Shown: positions 33,815 to 42,536 of the stretch, piece after piece
How the letters are laid out: each line of letters opens with the position of its first letter
Position numbering within the stretch: position 1 is the stretch's first letter
Assembly: GCA_035695045.1 (NCBI GenBank)
Contig: DASSEX010000085.1
Span: forward strand, 1 to 64,000
DNA from: DASSKP01 sp035695045
GTDB taxonomy: Bacteria; Actinomycetota; Actinomycetes; JAFAQI01
DNA: 64,000 bases
Direction of reading: 5' to 3'
Notes under the pieces: generated by a model
Database searches by the model: none
Seen by the model: the letters and a program-made list of their open reading frames with translations, nothing else
Told to the model about the DNA's origin: nothing
Translations under genes and position numbers: made by a program

Positions 33815-34544
33815 CGCAACCCTCCAGCTTCTGGAACTCACCGATGCCGACCGGTACGACGTCATAGCCGAGGCTCGCCACGAGAGCAGCACTGCGCGGG
33901 CAGTCGGCTGCCATCAACACGCGGTCCTCGTCCAGGACGACGACGTGCGCTCCCGACTCCTCGGGCATCGACCGGTAGCGCGGGAAGAGGCGAGTGTCGT
34001 CGACCAGTGGGTCGAAGCCGACGACCGTCCCGTCGGGCAGCGCGGTGACCGCGGACTTGAGATGCAGGACCTTGGTGACCGGCACCGCGACGACCGTCAA
34101 GCCGCGCGGCCGGACCAGCTGCCGCAGCTGGCGGATGCCATCGGCGTTGGTGCGGCCGCCTTGACCGACATAGACATCCGTCCCGACCTTGAGCACGTCG
34201 CCGCCGTCCAGGGTTCCCGGCGCGTCGATGTACGCCGTCTCGATCTCCAGGCCGGCCAGCACGTCAGGCATGGCTTCGATCTCCGGCCGGCGGGACGGTG
34301 CGCCCGGCCGAGTGATCACCGCCAGGCTGCCGAACATGACGACGGTGTCCTCCACGAAGACGCTGTCCGGGCAGTCGTCCGCCGGCGGGACGTCGATCGG
34401 TTTCCAGCCGGAGGCGGCCAGTGCCGACACGTAGCCGAGCCACTGCTGTTCGGCGAGCGCGTGGTCGACCGGCTGCCGTTCGATGTGCGTGACCAGCCCC
34501 TCGGCGAGCCGTGGCGACGGCCGCCGGACAAGAGCCTCAGGCAT
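33780..34544 (-). CDS. Dimethylarginine dimethylaminohydrolase (dimethylargininase)
   Basis: A 254-residue guanidino-modifying enzyme, the same length as bacterial DDAH. Motifs: CPDSVFVEDTVV (substrate Asp/Glu), TLDGGDVLKVG, catalytic His in KVLHLKSAVT and catalytic Cys246 in VTCLSVRL. The family hydrolyses N-methylated arginines to citrulline plus methylamines. Its ATG overlaps the last 8 bases of the haem-sensor gene, so the two are made together. An arginine deiminase gene lies 2.3 kb away. Confidence 0.88.
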   Translation of the reverse strand: MPEALVRRPSPRLAEGLVTHIERQPVDHALAEQQWLGYVSALAASGWKPIDVPPADDCPDSVFVEDTVVMFGSLAVITRPGAPSRRPEIEAMPDVLAGLEIETAYIDAPGTLDGGDVLKVGTDVYVGQGGRTNADGIRQLRQLVRPRGLTVVAVPVTKVLHLKSAVTALPDGTVVGFDPLVDDTRLFPRYRSMPEESGAHVVVLDEDRVLMAADCPRSAALVASLGYDVVPVGIGEFQKLEGCVTCLSVRLRDR

Positions 34545-35829
34545 CCGGCCGGCTCGCCGAGGTGTGGAAGATGCTGTTGCGGATGGTCTTGATGATCTCG
34601 TCGAGGCGGGTCGTCTCATCCTGGAGCTGACCGCGCAGGTCCTGGTCCGACACCCGGCCGGCGATGCTCTGGAGTGACAAGCCGGCGGCGAACAGGCGCG
34701 AGACGACCTGGTCGTTCATCTCCGCCGCGATCGCGTCGCGTTGTTGCAGCAGCTCGACGAGCTGAGCGTTCCGGCGTGCGTTCAGCTGCGCCAGCGCAGC
34801 CGCAGCGTGCTCGGCGAGGATGTGCACCGCGTCCTGGTCAGTCGGCTCGAACGGACGCGCATCTCGGCCGCGACACAGCCACAGATGCACCAGGTCGCTG
34901 CCCGTGCCGAGCGTGGTGGCGAAGCAGTCGCTGACGTCGACGCCGTGGGCACGCAGGTCGGCGAGCATGGCCTCCGGCGACGGATCGCGTACGACCATGC
35001 CCCGCACGGCACCTGCGTCGCCGCCGTCAGCCGCGACGACGCGCCACGTCCCGCTCGCGGATCTCGCGACGACGACGCACAGGTCGGCAGCACCGACCCC
35101 GCGCATCTGGTCGGCGATGACGGCGAACGGGTTCGGCGCCCCCTCCACTCGTTGGCCGAGCTCGGCGGCGGCCGACAGTGCCTGGTGCCGGGCGCGGGCG
35201 TCGGCGTAGAGCTGCGCGTGGTCGATCGCGATGGCGGCGGCACCGGCCAGCGCGACGAGCAGCTCCTCGTCCTCGGCGGTGAACGGCCGGCCGCCGGCCT
35301 TCTCCGTCAGGTAGATGTTGCCGAACACGCGATCCCTGACCCGCACCGGCACGCCGAGGAAGGAGTGCATCGCCGGATGTCCGGCGGGGAACCCGACGGC
35401 GTCGCGGTGTCCGCGCAGATCCTGGAGCCGCAGCGGCTTGGGCTCGGAGATGAGCAGCCCCAGGATCCCGTCACCGGTAGGCAGGTTTCCGATCTTCGCG
35501 GACATCTCGTCCGTCATCCCGACATGGATGAACTCTTCCAGCCCCCCGTCGGCACCGATGACACCGATGGCGCCGTACTGCGCGCCGACCAGCTGGCACG
35601 CCGACTCGACGATGCGCCGCAGCAGGTGCGGCAGGCTGAGGTCCTCGGACACGGCCTGGGTGGCCGAGAGAAGCGCGCGGAGTCGCCCTTGGGTCTCGAG
35701 CACGTCCTGCGCCCGTTCGATCAGCTGCGTGAGGAGCTCGTCGAGCTCCAGCCGGGCGATCTGCGGAAAGACCATCTGCGACCGCTGTTGCGGCGCCGCC
35801 TGTTCGGCCGTGAAGTCCGACTTGTCCAC
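34537..35829 (-). CDS. DosS/DosT-like GAF-GAF haem sensor lacking phosphoacceptor His and ATPase domain
   Basis: A 430-residue soluble protein that follows mycobacterial DosS/DosT through two GAF domains (about 55-208 and 215-350) and the start of the HisKA_3 helix, then stops. The haem-ligand histidine is kept (His151 in AGHPAMHSFLGVPVRVRD, aligning with DosS His149), as is Tyr173 (DosS Tyr171). The gate residue Glu87 of DosS is Gly89, as in DosT. In the dimerisation helix, AEMNDQVVSRLF has Asn372 where kinases have His. The protein ends 58 residues later, before any ATPase motif. The GTG start follows AGGCAGGTG. It cannot act as an ordinary kinase. Coupled to the dimethylargininase gene. 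Confidence 0.88.
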   Translation of the reverse strand: MDKSDFTAEQAAPQQRSQMVFPQIARLELDELLTQLIERAQDVLETQGRLRALLSATQAVSEDLSLPHLLRRIVESACQLVGAQYGAIGVIGADGGLEEFIHVGMTDEMSAKIGNLPTGDGILGLLISEPKPLRLQDLRGHRDAVGFPAGHPAMHSFLGVPVRVRDRVFGNIYLTEKAGGRPFTAEDEELLVALAGAAAIAIDHAQLYADARARHQALSAAAELGQRVEGAPNPFAVIADQMRGVGAADLCVVVARSASGTWRVVAADGGDAGAVRGMVVRDPSPEAMLADLRAHGVDVSDCFATTLGTGSDLVHLWLCRGRDARPFEPTDQDAVHILAEHAAAALAQLNARRNAQLVELLQQRDAIAAEMNDQVVSRLFAAGLSLQSIAGRVSDQDLRGQLQDETTRLDEIIKTIRNSIFHTSASRPDA

Positions 35830-35910
35830 GTGCGCACCTGCCTTCTGAGGCGCTCGCTTCGATGATCCACCCGCCTCGCGCCGCGCGCGGTCGAACGGCT
35901 GAATTCGGCA

Positions 35911-35924
35911 GGACCTAAGCCTCT
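35911..35924. promoter_or_regulatory. DosR-box-like site between sensor and stress genes
   Basis: GGACCTAAGCCTCT lies 82 bases upstream of the haem-sensor gene on the minus strand and 46 bases upstream of the stress gene on the plus strand, so it could serve both. Confidence 0.5.
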
Positions 35925-35969
35925 GGGCGCGGTCGCCGCCATACAGGAGCGTCAGGGTGGAGGTGCGCC

Positions 35970-36812
35970 GTGACCGTGTCGAGCATGACCAGGAGCAAGG
36001 TCGCAACGAGCTTCGCGCAGGTGGTTCTCCCGGTGGACTTCTCGCCGCGGAGCTGGCGGGTGCTCTCGCTCGCGACCCGGATGGCGCACGCCTTCGGCGT
36101 ACCCAGGCACGTGCTGCACGTCGACACGTCCTCGCCGTGGCTGGACGAGGGGTCGCATGCCATGGTCGTCGGCAACGGCCCGGCGGGCGGACGCGTGAAG
36201 GTCGACGTCGTCGCCGCGCGAAGCGCTGCGGACGGCATCGTCAGCCTGCTCGACCAGGAGCAGTCGCTGCTGGTCATGTCGACACGAGGCCACAACGTCG
36301 CGACCGAGCTGGTGACCGGAAGCACGGCCGACGGCGTCCTCCACCGATGGCATGGCCCGATGCTCCTCGCCGGACCGCGCTACCAGATCTCACCGGTTCC
36401 GTTCCGGCGCGTAGTCCTGTGTCTCGACCCGGAGTTCTCGGGGATGCCCACGGCGCTGGCCGAGGACGTTCAGGCGCTTGCCACAGCCTTCGACCTTCCG
36501 ATCGAGGTGCTGGCCATCATGGACCGCGGCCCTGAGGCGGACTACCACTCCATCCTTCGCCAGAACCTGCGCCTCGAGGAGGCCACGGAAGCGCTCTCCG
36601 CGGATGAGCGGGTCGTGCGGCTCGTGCGCCTGACCGGAACGCATCCCGGCCGAGACATCACGCAGTACGTCGAGGCGAAGACCGGCACGCTGGTCGCCCT
36701 GACGACCCATGCTCGCCCGCCGCTCGCTCGTGTGCTTTTCGGCAGCACGGCCATGGCGGTGATCAGGCATGTGACGAGCCCGGTGCTCGTCCGTCGATTC
36801 CCCACGAGGTGA
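35970..36812 (+). CDS. Universal stress protein family, two domains, divergent
   Basis: A 280-residue tandem Usp-like protein (domains about 15-140 and 145-278). The first domain has VVLPVDFSPRSWRV and MSTRGHNVATELVTGSTADGVLHR. The second has a degenerate loop, THARPPLARVLFGSTAMAVIRH, with the first glycines replaced. ATP binding by domain 2 is doubtful. The GTG start follows GGTGGAGGTG. Five bases after it a short coding leader begins, leading to arginine deiminase. Confidence 0.85.
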   Translation: MTVSSMTRSKVATSFAQVVLPVDFSPRSWRVLSLATRMAHAFGVPRHVLHVDTSSPWLDEGSHAMVVGNGPAGGRVKVDVVAARSAADGIVSLLDQEQSLLVMSTRGHNVATELVTGSTADGVLHRWHGPMLLAGPRYQISPVPFRRVVLCLDPEFSGMPTALAEDVQALATAFDLPIEVLAIMDRGPEADYHSILRQNLRLEEATEALSADERVVRLVRLTGTHPGRDITQYVEAKTGTLVALTTHARPPLARVLFGSTAMAVIRHVTSPVLVRRFPTR

Positions 36813-36816
36813 CGCC

Positions 36817-36843
36817 ATGACAGTCGAGGCGGTCTCCGTCTGA
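36817..36843 (+). CDS. Possible 8-codon leader peptide of arginine deiminase
   Basis: ATG at 36817 opens MTVEAVSV and stops with TGA at 36841-36843, which overlaps the deiminase ATG as TGATG. The only good ribosome site in this gap, GAGGTG, is placed for the leader rather than for the deiminase. Deiminase translation may therefore depend on ribosomes finishing the leader. No Arg codon is present, so it is not an arginine-sensing attenuator. Confidence 0.4.
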   Translation: MTVEAVSV

Positions 36844-38078
36844 TGCCGATGCCCGTGCCGACCGGATTCGGCGTTCACTCCGAGGTCGGGACGTTGCGCC
36901 GTGTCATGCTGCACCGCCCTGACCTCGAGCTGCAGCGACTCACGCCGTCCAACGTCGACGATCTGCTGTTCGACGAGATCCTCTGGGTGAAGAGGGCCAG
37001 ACAGGAACACGACGTTTTCGCCGACGCGCTGCGCGACCTCGGTGTCGACGTGGTGCTGCTCGGGGACCTGCTCGCCGAGGCACTCAAGACGGAAGCGGCC
37101 GTGGACTGGGTGCTGGACCGGGTGGCGACGCACCGCACCCTCGGCCCGACACTGGTGGCGCCGGTTCGGGACCATCTGCGGTCGCTCGATCCCGAGACGA
37201 TGGCGCGCCACCTCATCGGGGGACTCACCCGGGCCGAGCTCGGTCGAGACGTGCCCAGCCTGCGACTCGCGACCCTGCGTCCCGCCGACTTCGTCCTGCC
37301 GCCGCTGCCCAACCACATGTTCACCCGTGATCCCTCTTGCTGGATCTACAGCGGGGTCTCCATCAACCCCATGGCGAAGCCGGCGCGGGCCCGCGAAACC
37401 GTTCACGTGCAGGCCATCTACCTCTTCCACCCGATGTTCGCCGAAGAGCGCTTCCCGGTCTGGTACGGCGCCGATCGCGGCGACAGCGCTCCGGCCACGA
37501 TCGAGGGTGGCGACGTCCTCGTCCTCGGCAACGGCGCCGTGATCATCGGCATGGGCGAACGCACGGCGCCGCAGACCGTGGAGATCCTCGCGACCCGCCT
37601 CTTCGACGCCGGCTTCGCACGACGCGTTCTCGCGGTCGAGCTGCCGAAGTCGAGGGCCTTCATGCACCTCGACGCGGTCCTGACCATGGTCGACCGGGAT
37701 GCCTTCATCGCGTATCCCGCCGTGGCGGAGTCGCTGCGGGTGTGGTCGCTGACGCCCGGCGTCGACGGCCGTCCGGTCGTCGCCGTGGAGCCGGGAGTCT
37801 TCCCCGCGGTCGCGGACGCGCTCGGCCTCCCGAACGTCCGCGTGCTCACGACCGGCGGCGACAGCGTCGAGGCCGAACGCGAGCAGTGGGACGACGGCAA
37901 CAACGTGCTGGCCGTGCGCCCGGGAGTCGTCGTGGCCTATGAGCGCAACGCCGACACCAACACCAAACTGCGCAGGGCAGGCATCGACGTCATCACGATC
38001 GCGGGCAGCGAGCTCGGTCGCGGTCGTGGTGGCCCGAGGTGCATGTCCTGCCCGCTCGTCCGGGATGTGGTGACGTGA
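36843..38078 (+). CDS. arcA: Arginine deiminase
   Basis: A 411-residue arginine deiminase of full length. It has the GVHSEVGTLRRVMLHRP start, LPNHMFTRDPSCWI, EGGDVLVLG, the catalytic His region AFMHLDAVLTMVD and catalytic Cys403 in RCMSCPL. It converts arginine to citrulline and ammonia. The other two genes of the ATP-yielding pathway (ornithine carbamoyltransferase, carbamate kinase) are not in the window. Its stop overlaps the ABC ATPase start (TGATG). Confidence 0.95.
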   Translation: MPMPVPTGFGVHSEVGTLRRVMLHRPDLELQRLTPSNVDDLLFDEILWVKRARQEHDVFADALRDLGVDVVLLGDLLAEALKTEAAVDWVLDRVATHRTLGPTLVAPVRDHLRSLDPETMARHLIGGLTRAELGRDVPSLRLATLRPADFVLPPLPNHMFTRDPSCWIYSGVSINPMAKPARARETVHVQAIYLFHPMFAEERFPVWYGADRGDSAPATIEGGDVLVLGNGAVIIGMGERTAPQTVEILATRLFDAGFARRVLAVELPKSRAFMHLDAVLTMVDRDAFIAYPAVAESLRVWSLTPGVDGRPVVAVEPGVFPAVADALGLPNVRVLTTGGDSVEAEREQWDDGNNVLAVRPGVVVAYERNADTNTKLRRAGIDVITIAGSELGRGRGGPRCMSCPLVRDVVT

Positions 38079-38803
38079 TGACGGACCAACCGATCCTCGT
38101 CGCGACCGACGTCGCGAAGATCTACCGCACCGGTGAAGTGGCGGTCCAGGCCCTCAAGAGTCTGACGCTGACCGTCGAGCCGGGCGAGCTCGTCGCTGTG
38201 ATGGGGCCGAGCGGCTCCGGCAAGACGACGTTGCTCAACTGCCTGTCCGGACTCGACGACATCGACTCCGGTCACGTCGTCGTCCAGGGAAGAGACCTGT
38301 TCGCGATGAGGGACGGGGACCGCACCGAGCACCGCGCGAAGACGATGGGTTTCATCTTTCAGGCGTTCAACCTGATCCCGGTCTTCAGTGCGGCCGAGAA
38401 CGTGGAGCTACCACTGCTGCTCGTCGGCACGTCGCCGGCCGCGGCGCGCGAGCGGGCGGTCGCGATGCTCGAGCGGGTCGGTCTGGGTCATCGGGTCAAC
38501 CACCGCCCCGCCGAGATGTCGGGCGGCGAACAGCAGCGCGTCACGATCGCGCGCGCTCTCGTCGGCCGTCCGGCGATCGTGTGGGCGGACGAACCGACCG
38601 GCAACCTGGACTCGACCATGGCCACCGAGATCATGGATCTCCTCTGTGAGCTGAACGCCCGTGACCGGCAGACGATCGTCCTCGTCACCCACGACTCCGC
38701 GATCGGCGAGCGAGCCGGTCGGATAATCCGGATGCGCGACGGCATGTTGGTCGACGACAGCCCACGACACGCACCGCCTGCACCCGCGCTGCTCACGAGG
38801 TGA
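38078..38803 (+). CDS. ABC transporter ATPase, MacB/LolD type
   Basis: A 241-residue ATPase with Walker A GPSGSGKTT, the Q loop FQAFNLIP, signature MSGGEQQR, Walker B IVWADEPTGNLD and the switch His in VTHDSA. The sequence is of the type that powers FtsX-like permeases rather than import systems. The permease gene follows after 3 bases. The pair probably drives an envelope process or efflux rather than small-molecule uptake. Confidence 0.94.
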   Translation: MTDQPILVATDVAKIYRTGEVAVQALKSLTLTVEPGELVAVMGPSGSGKTTLLNCLSGLDDIDSGHVVVQGRDLFAMRDGDRTEHRAKTMGFIFQAFNLIPVFSAAENVELPLLLVGTSPAAARERAVAMLERVGLGHRVNHRPAEMSGGEQQRVTIARALVGRPAIVWADEPTGNLDSTMATEIMDLLCELNARDRQTIVLVTHDSAIGERAGRIIRMRDGMLVDDSPRHAPPAPALLTR

Positions 38804-38806
38804 GTG

Positions 38807-41725
38807 ATGTATCCCGAGCTGACCGCGCCGCTCGCCGGGATTCTTCTGGTCGGGCTGGCGCTTCTTGCGTGGCCGGCGCTGCGCTGGCCGGTCGTGCGCC
38901 GCCTCGCCGTCCGTCAGGTCGCGCGGCGTCGTACCGAAGGCCTGCTGGTCATGGCCGGTGCGAGCCTCGGCGCGGCGATCATCGTCGGGTCGCTGGTCGT
39001 CGGTGACACGCTCGGTTTCTCGGTCCGCCAGGTGGCCTACCGCACTCTCGGCAACGTCGACGAGCGAGTGGTCAGCACCGATGCGGATGCCGGAGGCATC
39101 GTCGCCGATCGCCTTCTGCAGCTGACGCGTTCACCCGACGTCGACGGCGTGCTTTCCGCTCGGGTCCAGCAGGTCGCGGCGACGGGCGGCACCGGTGCGG
39201 GCGTCATCGCTGAACCACGCGTGCTGGCCTGGGACATGGACTTCGCGGCCGGTCGTGCGTTCGGTGCGGCAGCCGCTCCATCAGGTCTGGTGGGGCCCGC
39301 TCCCGGACCGGACCAGGTGGTGGTGAACGCGCCGCTCGCCGATGCGCTGGCACTGCACGCGGGGTCGACGGTCACGGTCTACGTCTCCGGTGCACCGCAT
39401 CAGTTCCGCGTGGTCCGCGTCCTTCCGGAACGTGGGCTGGCCGGCACCGGGTTCGGCGCGGCTCAGAACCGCAACCTCTTCCTGCCACCCGGGACGCTGG
39501 TGCCTGCGGAGGGCGTGAATGACGGGACCCGGTGGATCACCTTCGTGAGCAACCGGGGCGGCGTGCAGTCCGGCGACGAGCTGACAGCTCGCGTGAGCCG
39601 GCAGATCCGCGCGGCGCTCGGCGTGGTCGGTTCACGCACGCTGGTCGAGACGCCGAAGCACGAGGTGCTCCAGTCCGCCAAGAAGACGGGTGACAGCCTC
39701 GGCGCGCTGTTCCTCATGATCGGCAGCTTCAGCATCATCGCGGGCGCGCTGCTTTTGATGAACATCTTCGTGATGCTCGGTGAGGAGCGGAAGTCGCAGC
39801 TCGGAATGTTGCGCGCGGCCGGGCTCAAACGCAGCCATCTTGTCGCCGCATTCTCCCTGGAGGGCGCGGTCTACGCGATCGCCGCGGCTGTCGTCGGCAT
39901 CGGTCTGGGCATCGCGCTCGGCAGAGGCGTCGCCTACATCGCCGCGCGCATCTTCGGCACCTGGTCTGCGGACGGCTCCGGGCTCGCTGTCACGTTCTCC
40001 GTCTCCAGGACGAGCATCGTCAACGGTGCCGCGCTCGGGCTGGTCATCGCTCTGGTGACGATTGCTGCGACCAGTGTGCGCATCAGCCGCTTCAACATCA
40101 TCGCCGCGATCCGCGACCTTCCGGCGGCGGGTGCGCCTCGCTCCAGCCGGCGGACGCTGGTGGCGAGCACAACCTTCGGCGTGTTCTTCGCCGTGCTGTC
40201 GGTGCCGGCCGTCGCGTCGAGCAACCCGATCGGCACGTTCCTGTTTCCTGCGCTTTCTGTCCTATGCGCCGCTCCGATGCTGTCGAGGTCGATCGGCCGT
40301 CGATGGGCCTACTCCGCTCTCTCCGTTGCGGTGCTCGCCTGGACCCTGCTGGTCAACGTCGTGCGCCCCGGCGTCTACGACACGCCGTCGATGGCCCTGT
40401 ATGTGGTGATGGGCACGCTGCTCGCGCTGTCCGCGGTCCTCGTCGTCAGTGAGAACCAGACCGTCCTGCTCCGGCCGGTACGCCGGTTGCTCGGGCGTTC
40501 GACCGAGGGAGCACTGTCCGCCCGGCTGGCCGTTGCCTATCCGATCGCGAAACGCTTCCGCACGGGCGCGACGCTCGTGATGTACACGCTGGTCTTCCTG
40601 GTCCTCGTCCTCATCACCCAGATCGGTGGCGTGCTGGCGCACAGCGTCGACTACCAGGTGGCGAGCTCGACGTCGGGCTACGACGTGCGCCTGGACTTCA
40701 GGCCGGGTGCGCAGATGCTCGCCTCGTTGCGCTCGGGCCCGCTCGCTGCTCAGATCACGCAGGTGACCGGCTTGACATCCGCGTCCGCGCAGGCGCTCGA
40801 TCCCGGGCATCGGACCACGGACCCGGTCGAGACGCTGGCCGTCGGCGTACCTGCGGGCTCGGTGTCCCGCATGCAGTTCCAGGACCGGTTGGCAGGGTTG
40901 ACGACGGACGCGCAGGTCTGGCGAGCGCTCGCCCGTGATCCCGGGTACGTCGTCCTCGACGCCTTCTTCGGCGCGACGGGTGGGCCACCCGGCCAGTGGT
41001 ACGCCCCGGGCGACAAGTTCGTCCTCGTCGACCCGCTCTCGGGGCGTCAGGAGACGAAGACGATCGTCGGCATCCTGCGCAACTCGACGGTCTTCTACTC
41101 ACCTGTGACGCCGACGGCGTTCCCCGTCGTGATGAACGATGCCGCGGTTCGAGCCTTCTTCCGCGGTCGAGCACTGGTGGACTCCGCCCTGGTGCGCGCC
41201 GCGCCGGGCGTCGCTCCTGCACAGCTGTCCGCGCGTCTCCAGGGCAGCTACCTGGCGGCGAGTCTCGTGGCCACCCCGGTGGCGGCCACGATCCGACGGA
41301 TGTTCGACGGCAACGTCGCCTTCTTCCGGCTCATGGACGGGTTCCTCGCTCTCGGTCTGCTGATCGGCATCTGCGGGCTGGGTGTGGTGATGGTGCGGGC
41401 GGTGCGCGAGCGGCGACGGACGATCGGGGTCCTGCGTGCGCTGGGCTTCCGGGCGGGAACCGTGCAGCGGTCGTTCCTGATCGAGAGCGGTTTCGTCGCC
41501 TTCGAAGGCGTCGTCCTCGGTGGTGTGCTCGGCGTCGTGACGACCTGGCTCATGTATCAGAAGAGCGCGATGTTCGCCGATCTCCAGACCGGCTTCCCGG
41601 TGTTGTGGGGGACGGTCAGCGTGCTGGCTCTCGTGACGGTCGTGATGTCACTGCTCGCGACGGCGGCGCCGGCTCGACGGGCGGCGCACATTCTTCCGGC
41701 GCTGGCCACCCGGGTGTCCGACTGA
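38807..41725 (+). CDS. FtsX-like ABC permease (large, two modules)
   Basis: A 972-residue membrane protein with an N-terminal helix, a large extracytoplasmic domain (about 60-300) and a first FtsX helix block (about 305-420). A central group of helices (about 450-620), a second extracytoplasmic domain (about 625-830) and a final FtsX block (about 850-965) follow. RRTEGLLVMAGASLGAAIIVGSLVVGD is close to the start, as in MacB-type exporters of actinobacteria. The ATG at 38807 follows GAGGTGAG. Substrate unknown; possibly a lipid or lipoprotein. Confidence 0.9.
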   Translation: MYPELTAPLAGILLVGLALLAWPALRWPVVRRLAVRQVARRRTEGLLVMAGASLGAAIIVGSLVVGDTLGFSVRQVAYRTLGNVDERVVSTDADAGGIVADRLLQLTRSPDVDGVLSARVQQVAATGGTGAGVIAEPRVLAWDMDFAAGRAFGAAAAPSGLVGPAPGPDQVVVNAPLADALALHAGSTVTVYVSGAPHQFRVVRVLPERGLAGTGFGAAQNRNLFLPPGTLVPAEGVNDGTRWITFVSNRGGVQSGDELTARVSRQIRAALGVVGSRTLVETPKHEVLQSAKKTGDSLGALFLMIGSFSIIAGALLLMNIFVMLGEERKSQLGMLRAAGLKRSHLVAAFSLEGAVYAIAAAVVGIGLGIALGRGVAYIAARIFGTWSADGSGLAVTFSVSRTSIVNGAALGLVIALVTIAATSVRISRFNIIAAIRDLPAAGAPRSSRRTLVASTTFGVFFAVLSVPAVASSNPIGTFLFPALSVLCAAPMLSRSIGRRWAYSALSVAVLAWTLLVNVVRPGVYDTPSMALYVVMGTLLALSAVLVVSENQTVLLRPVRRLLGRSTEGALSARLAVAYPIAKRFRTGATLVMYTLVFLVLVLITQIGGVLAHSVDYQVASSTSGYDVRLDFRPGAQMLASLRSGPLAAQITQVTGLTSASAQALDPGHRTTDPVETLAVGVPAGSVSRMQFQDRLAGLTTDAQVWRALARDPGYVVLDAFFGATGGPPGQWYAPGDKFVLVDPLSGRQETKTIVGILRNSTVFYSPVTPTAFPVVMNDAAVRAFFRGRALVDSALVRAAPGVAPAQLSARLQGSYLAASLVATPVAATIRRMFDGNVAFFRLMDGFLALGLLIGICGLGVVMVRAVRERRRTIGVLRALGFRAGTVQRSFLIESGFVAFEGVVLGGVLGVVTTWLMYQKSAMFADLQTGFPVLWGTVSVLALVTVVMSLLATAAPARRAAHILPALATRVSD

Positions 41726-41732
41726 TCGACCG

Positions 41733-42536
41733 TCAGGCGAGGTCGCGGCGACCGACCCTGCGCGCAGCGAGTCCGAAGAGCAGTGTGCCGGCGGCGAGCA
41801 GCGCGGCCTCGTTGCCCCACTGCAGCCGTTGCGCCGCGTCGATCGGTGCGTAGTAGCCGAACGGGTTGATCCAGCGCACGAACGACAACGGCGACCACAG
41901 CAGCCCGACGAGGTTGACGACGTAGGAGCCGGCCGTCACTCCGACGGTCGCGCCGAAAGCCGCACCCCGGCTGCGCGCGTGGGCCGACGCCGCGAAGGCG
42001 ACGCCGGCGACGAAGAACGCCAGCGAGATGAACTGCACGGAGGCGCGAAGCGGCACGGCCGCCGAGACCTGCGACAGGTCCGAGGACAGCTGCATGCCGA
42101 TCAGCGCACCGACCAGAGCCACTGTGATGACCCCGAGCTCTGCCAGGGCCCATTCGGCAATCCGCGCGCCGAGGACCTGGGTCGGCCGGACGGGCGCGGT
42201 GAAGATGAGCTCGGAACGGCCGGTCTCGACGTCGGTCGCGATCGCGGCGACACCGCTGGTGATCGCCACGCTCAGCGCGAGCACGAGGAAGAGCGGATGA
42301 CCGAACCCGAACGCGAGGAAGTGCGGAGGCGTGAACACGTCGCCCGTCGACGAACCCGAGAAGGCCGAGAAGAGCTTCGGCGTCCTGCCTGCACCGAACG
42401 TGTTGGCGAACCCTGCCGCCCCGCCGTACGCGCTGTAGGTGCCGGACAGGGCGATCAACAGCACGAAACAGCCGCCGGCGAGCGCAGCAAGGCTTCGCCA
42501 CCGGTTGCGGAGGTCGGCGCGGATCAGTGCCCTCAT
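41733..42536 (-). CDS. ABC-2-type permease
   Basis: A 267-residue membrane protein with six helices and a large loop after the first (about 35-75). It fits the ABC-2 permease class (LIRADLRNRWRSLAAL start, AIATDVETGRSELIFTAPV). Its ATG overlaps the stop of the ATPase gene upstream, so the two form one exporter. Substrate unknown. Confidence 0.88.
   Translation of the reverse strand: MRALIRADLRNRWRSLAALAGGCFVLLIALSGTYSAYGGAAGFANTFGAGRTPKLFSAFSGSSTGDVFTPPHFLAFGFGHPLFLVLALSVAITSGVAAIATDVETGRSELIFTAPVRPTQVLGARIAEWALAELGVITVALVGALIGMQLSSDLSQVSAAVPLRASVQFISLAFFVAGVAFAASAHARSRGAAFGATVGVTAGSYVVNLVGLLWSPLSFVRWINPFGYYAPIDAAQRLQWGNEAALLAAGTLLFGLAARRVGRRDLA

Noticed and set aside
32375..33892. Minus-strand open frame of 505 codons antisense to the third ATPase
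   Set aside because: Same reasons; the plus-strand frame has every P-type ATPase motif in order.
34537..34560. Frameshift or assembly error truncating the haem sensor before an ATPase domain
   Set aside because: The dimethylargininase gene begins 8 bases inside its end and fills the following region on the same strand in another frame with all its catalytic motifs, so there is no leftover ATPase sequence.
36817..36843. Arginine attenuation by the leader before arginine deiminase
   Set aside because: The leader contains no Arg codon and no terminator hairpin is visible before the gene.
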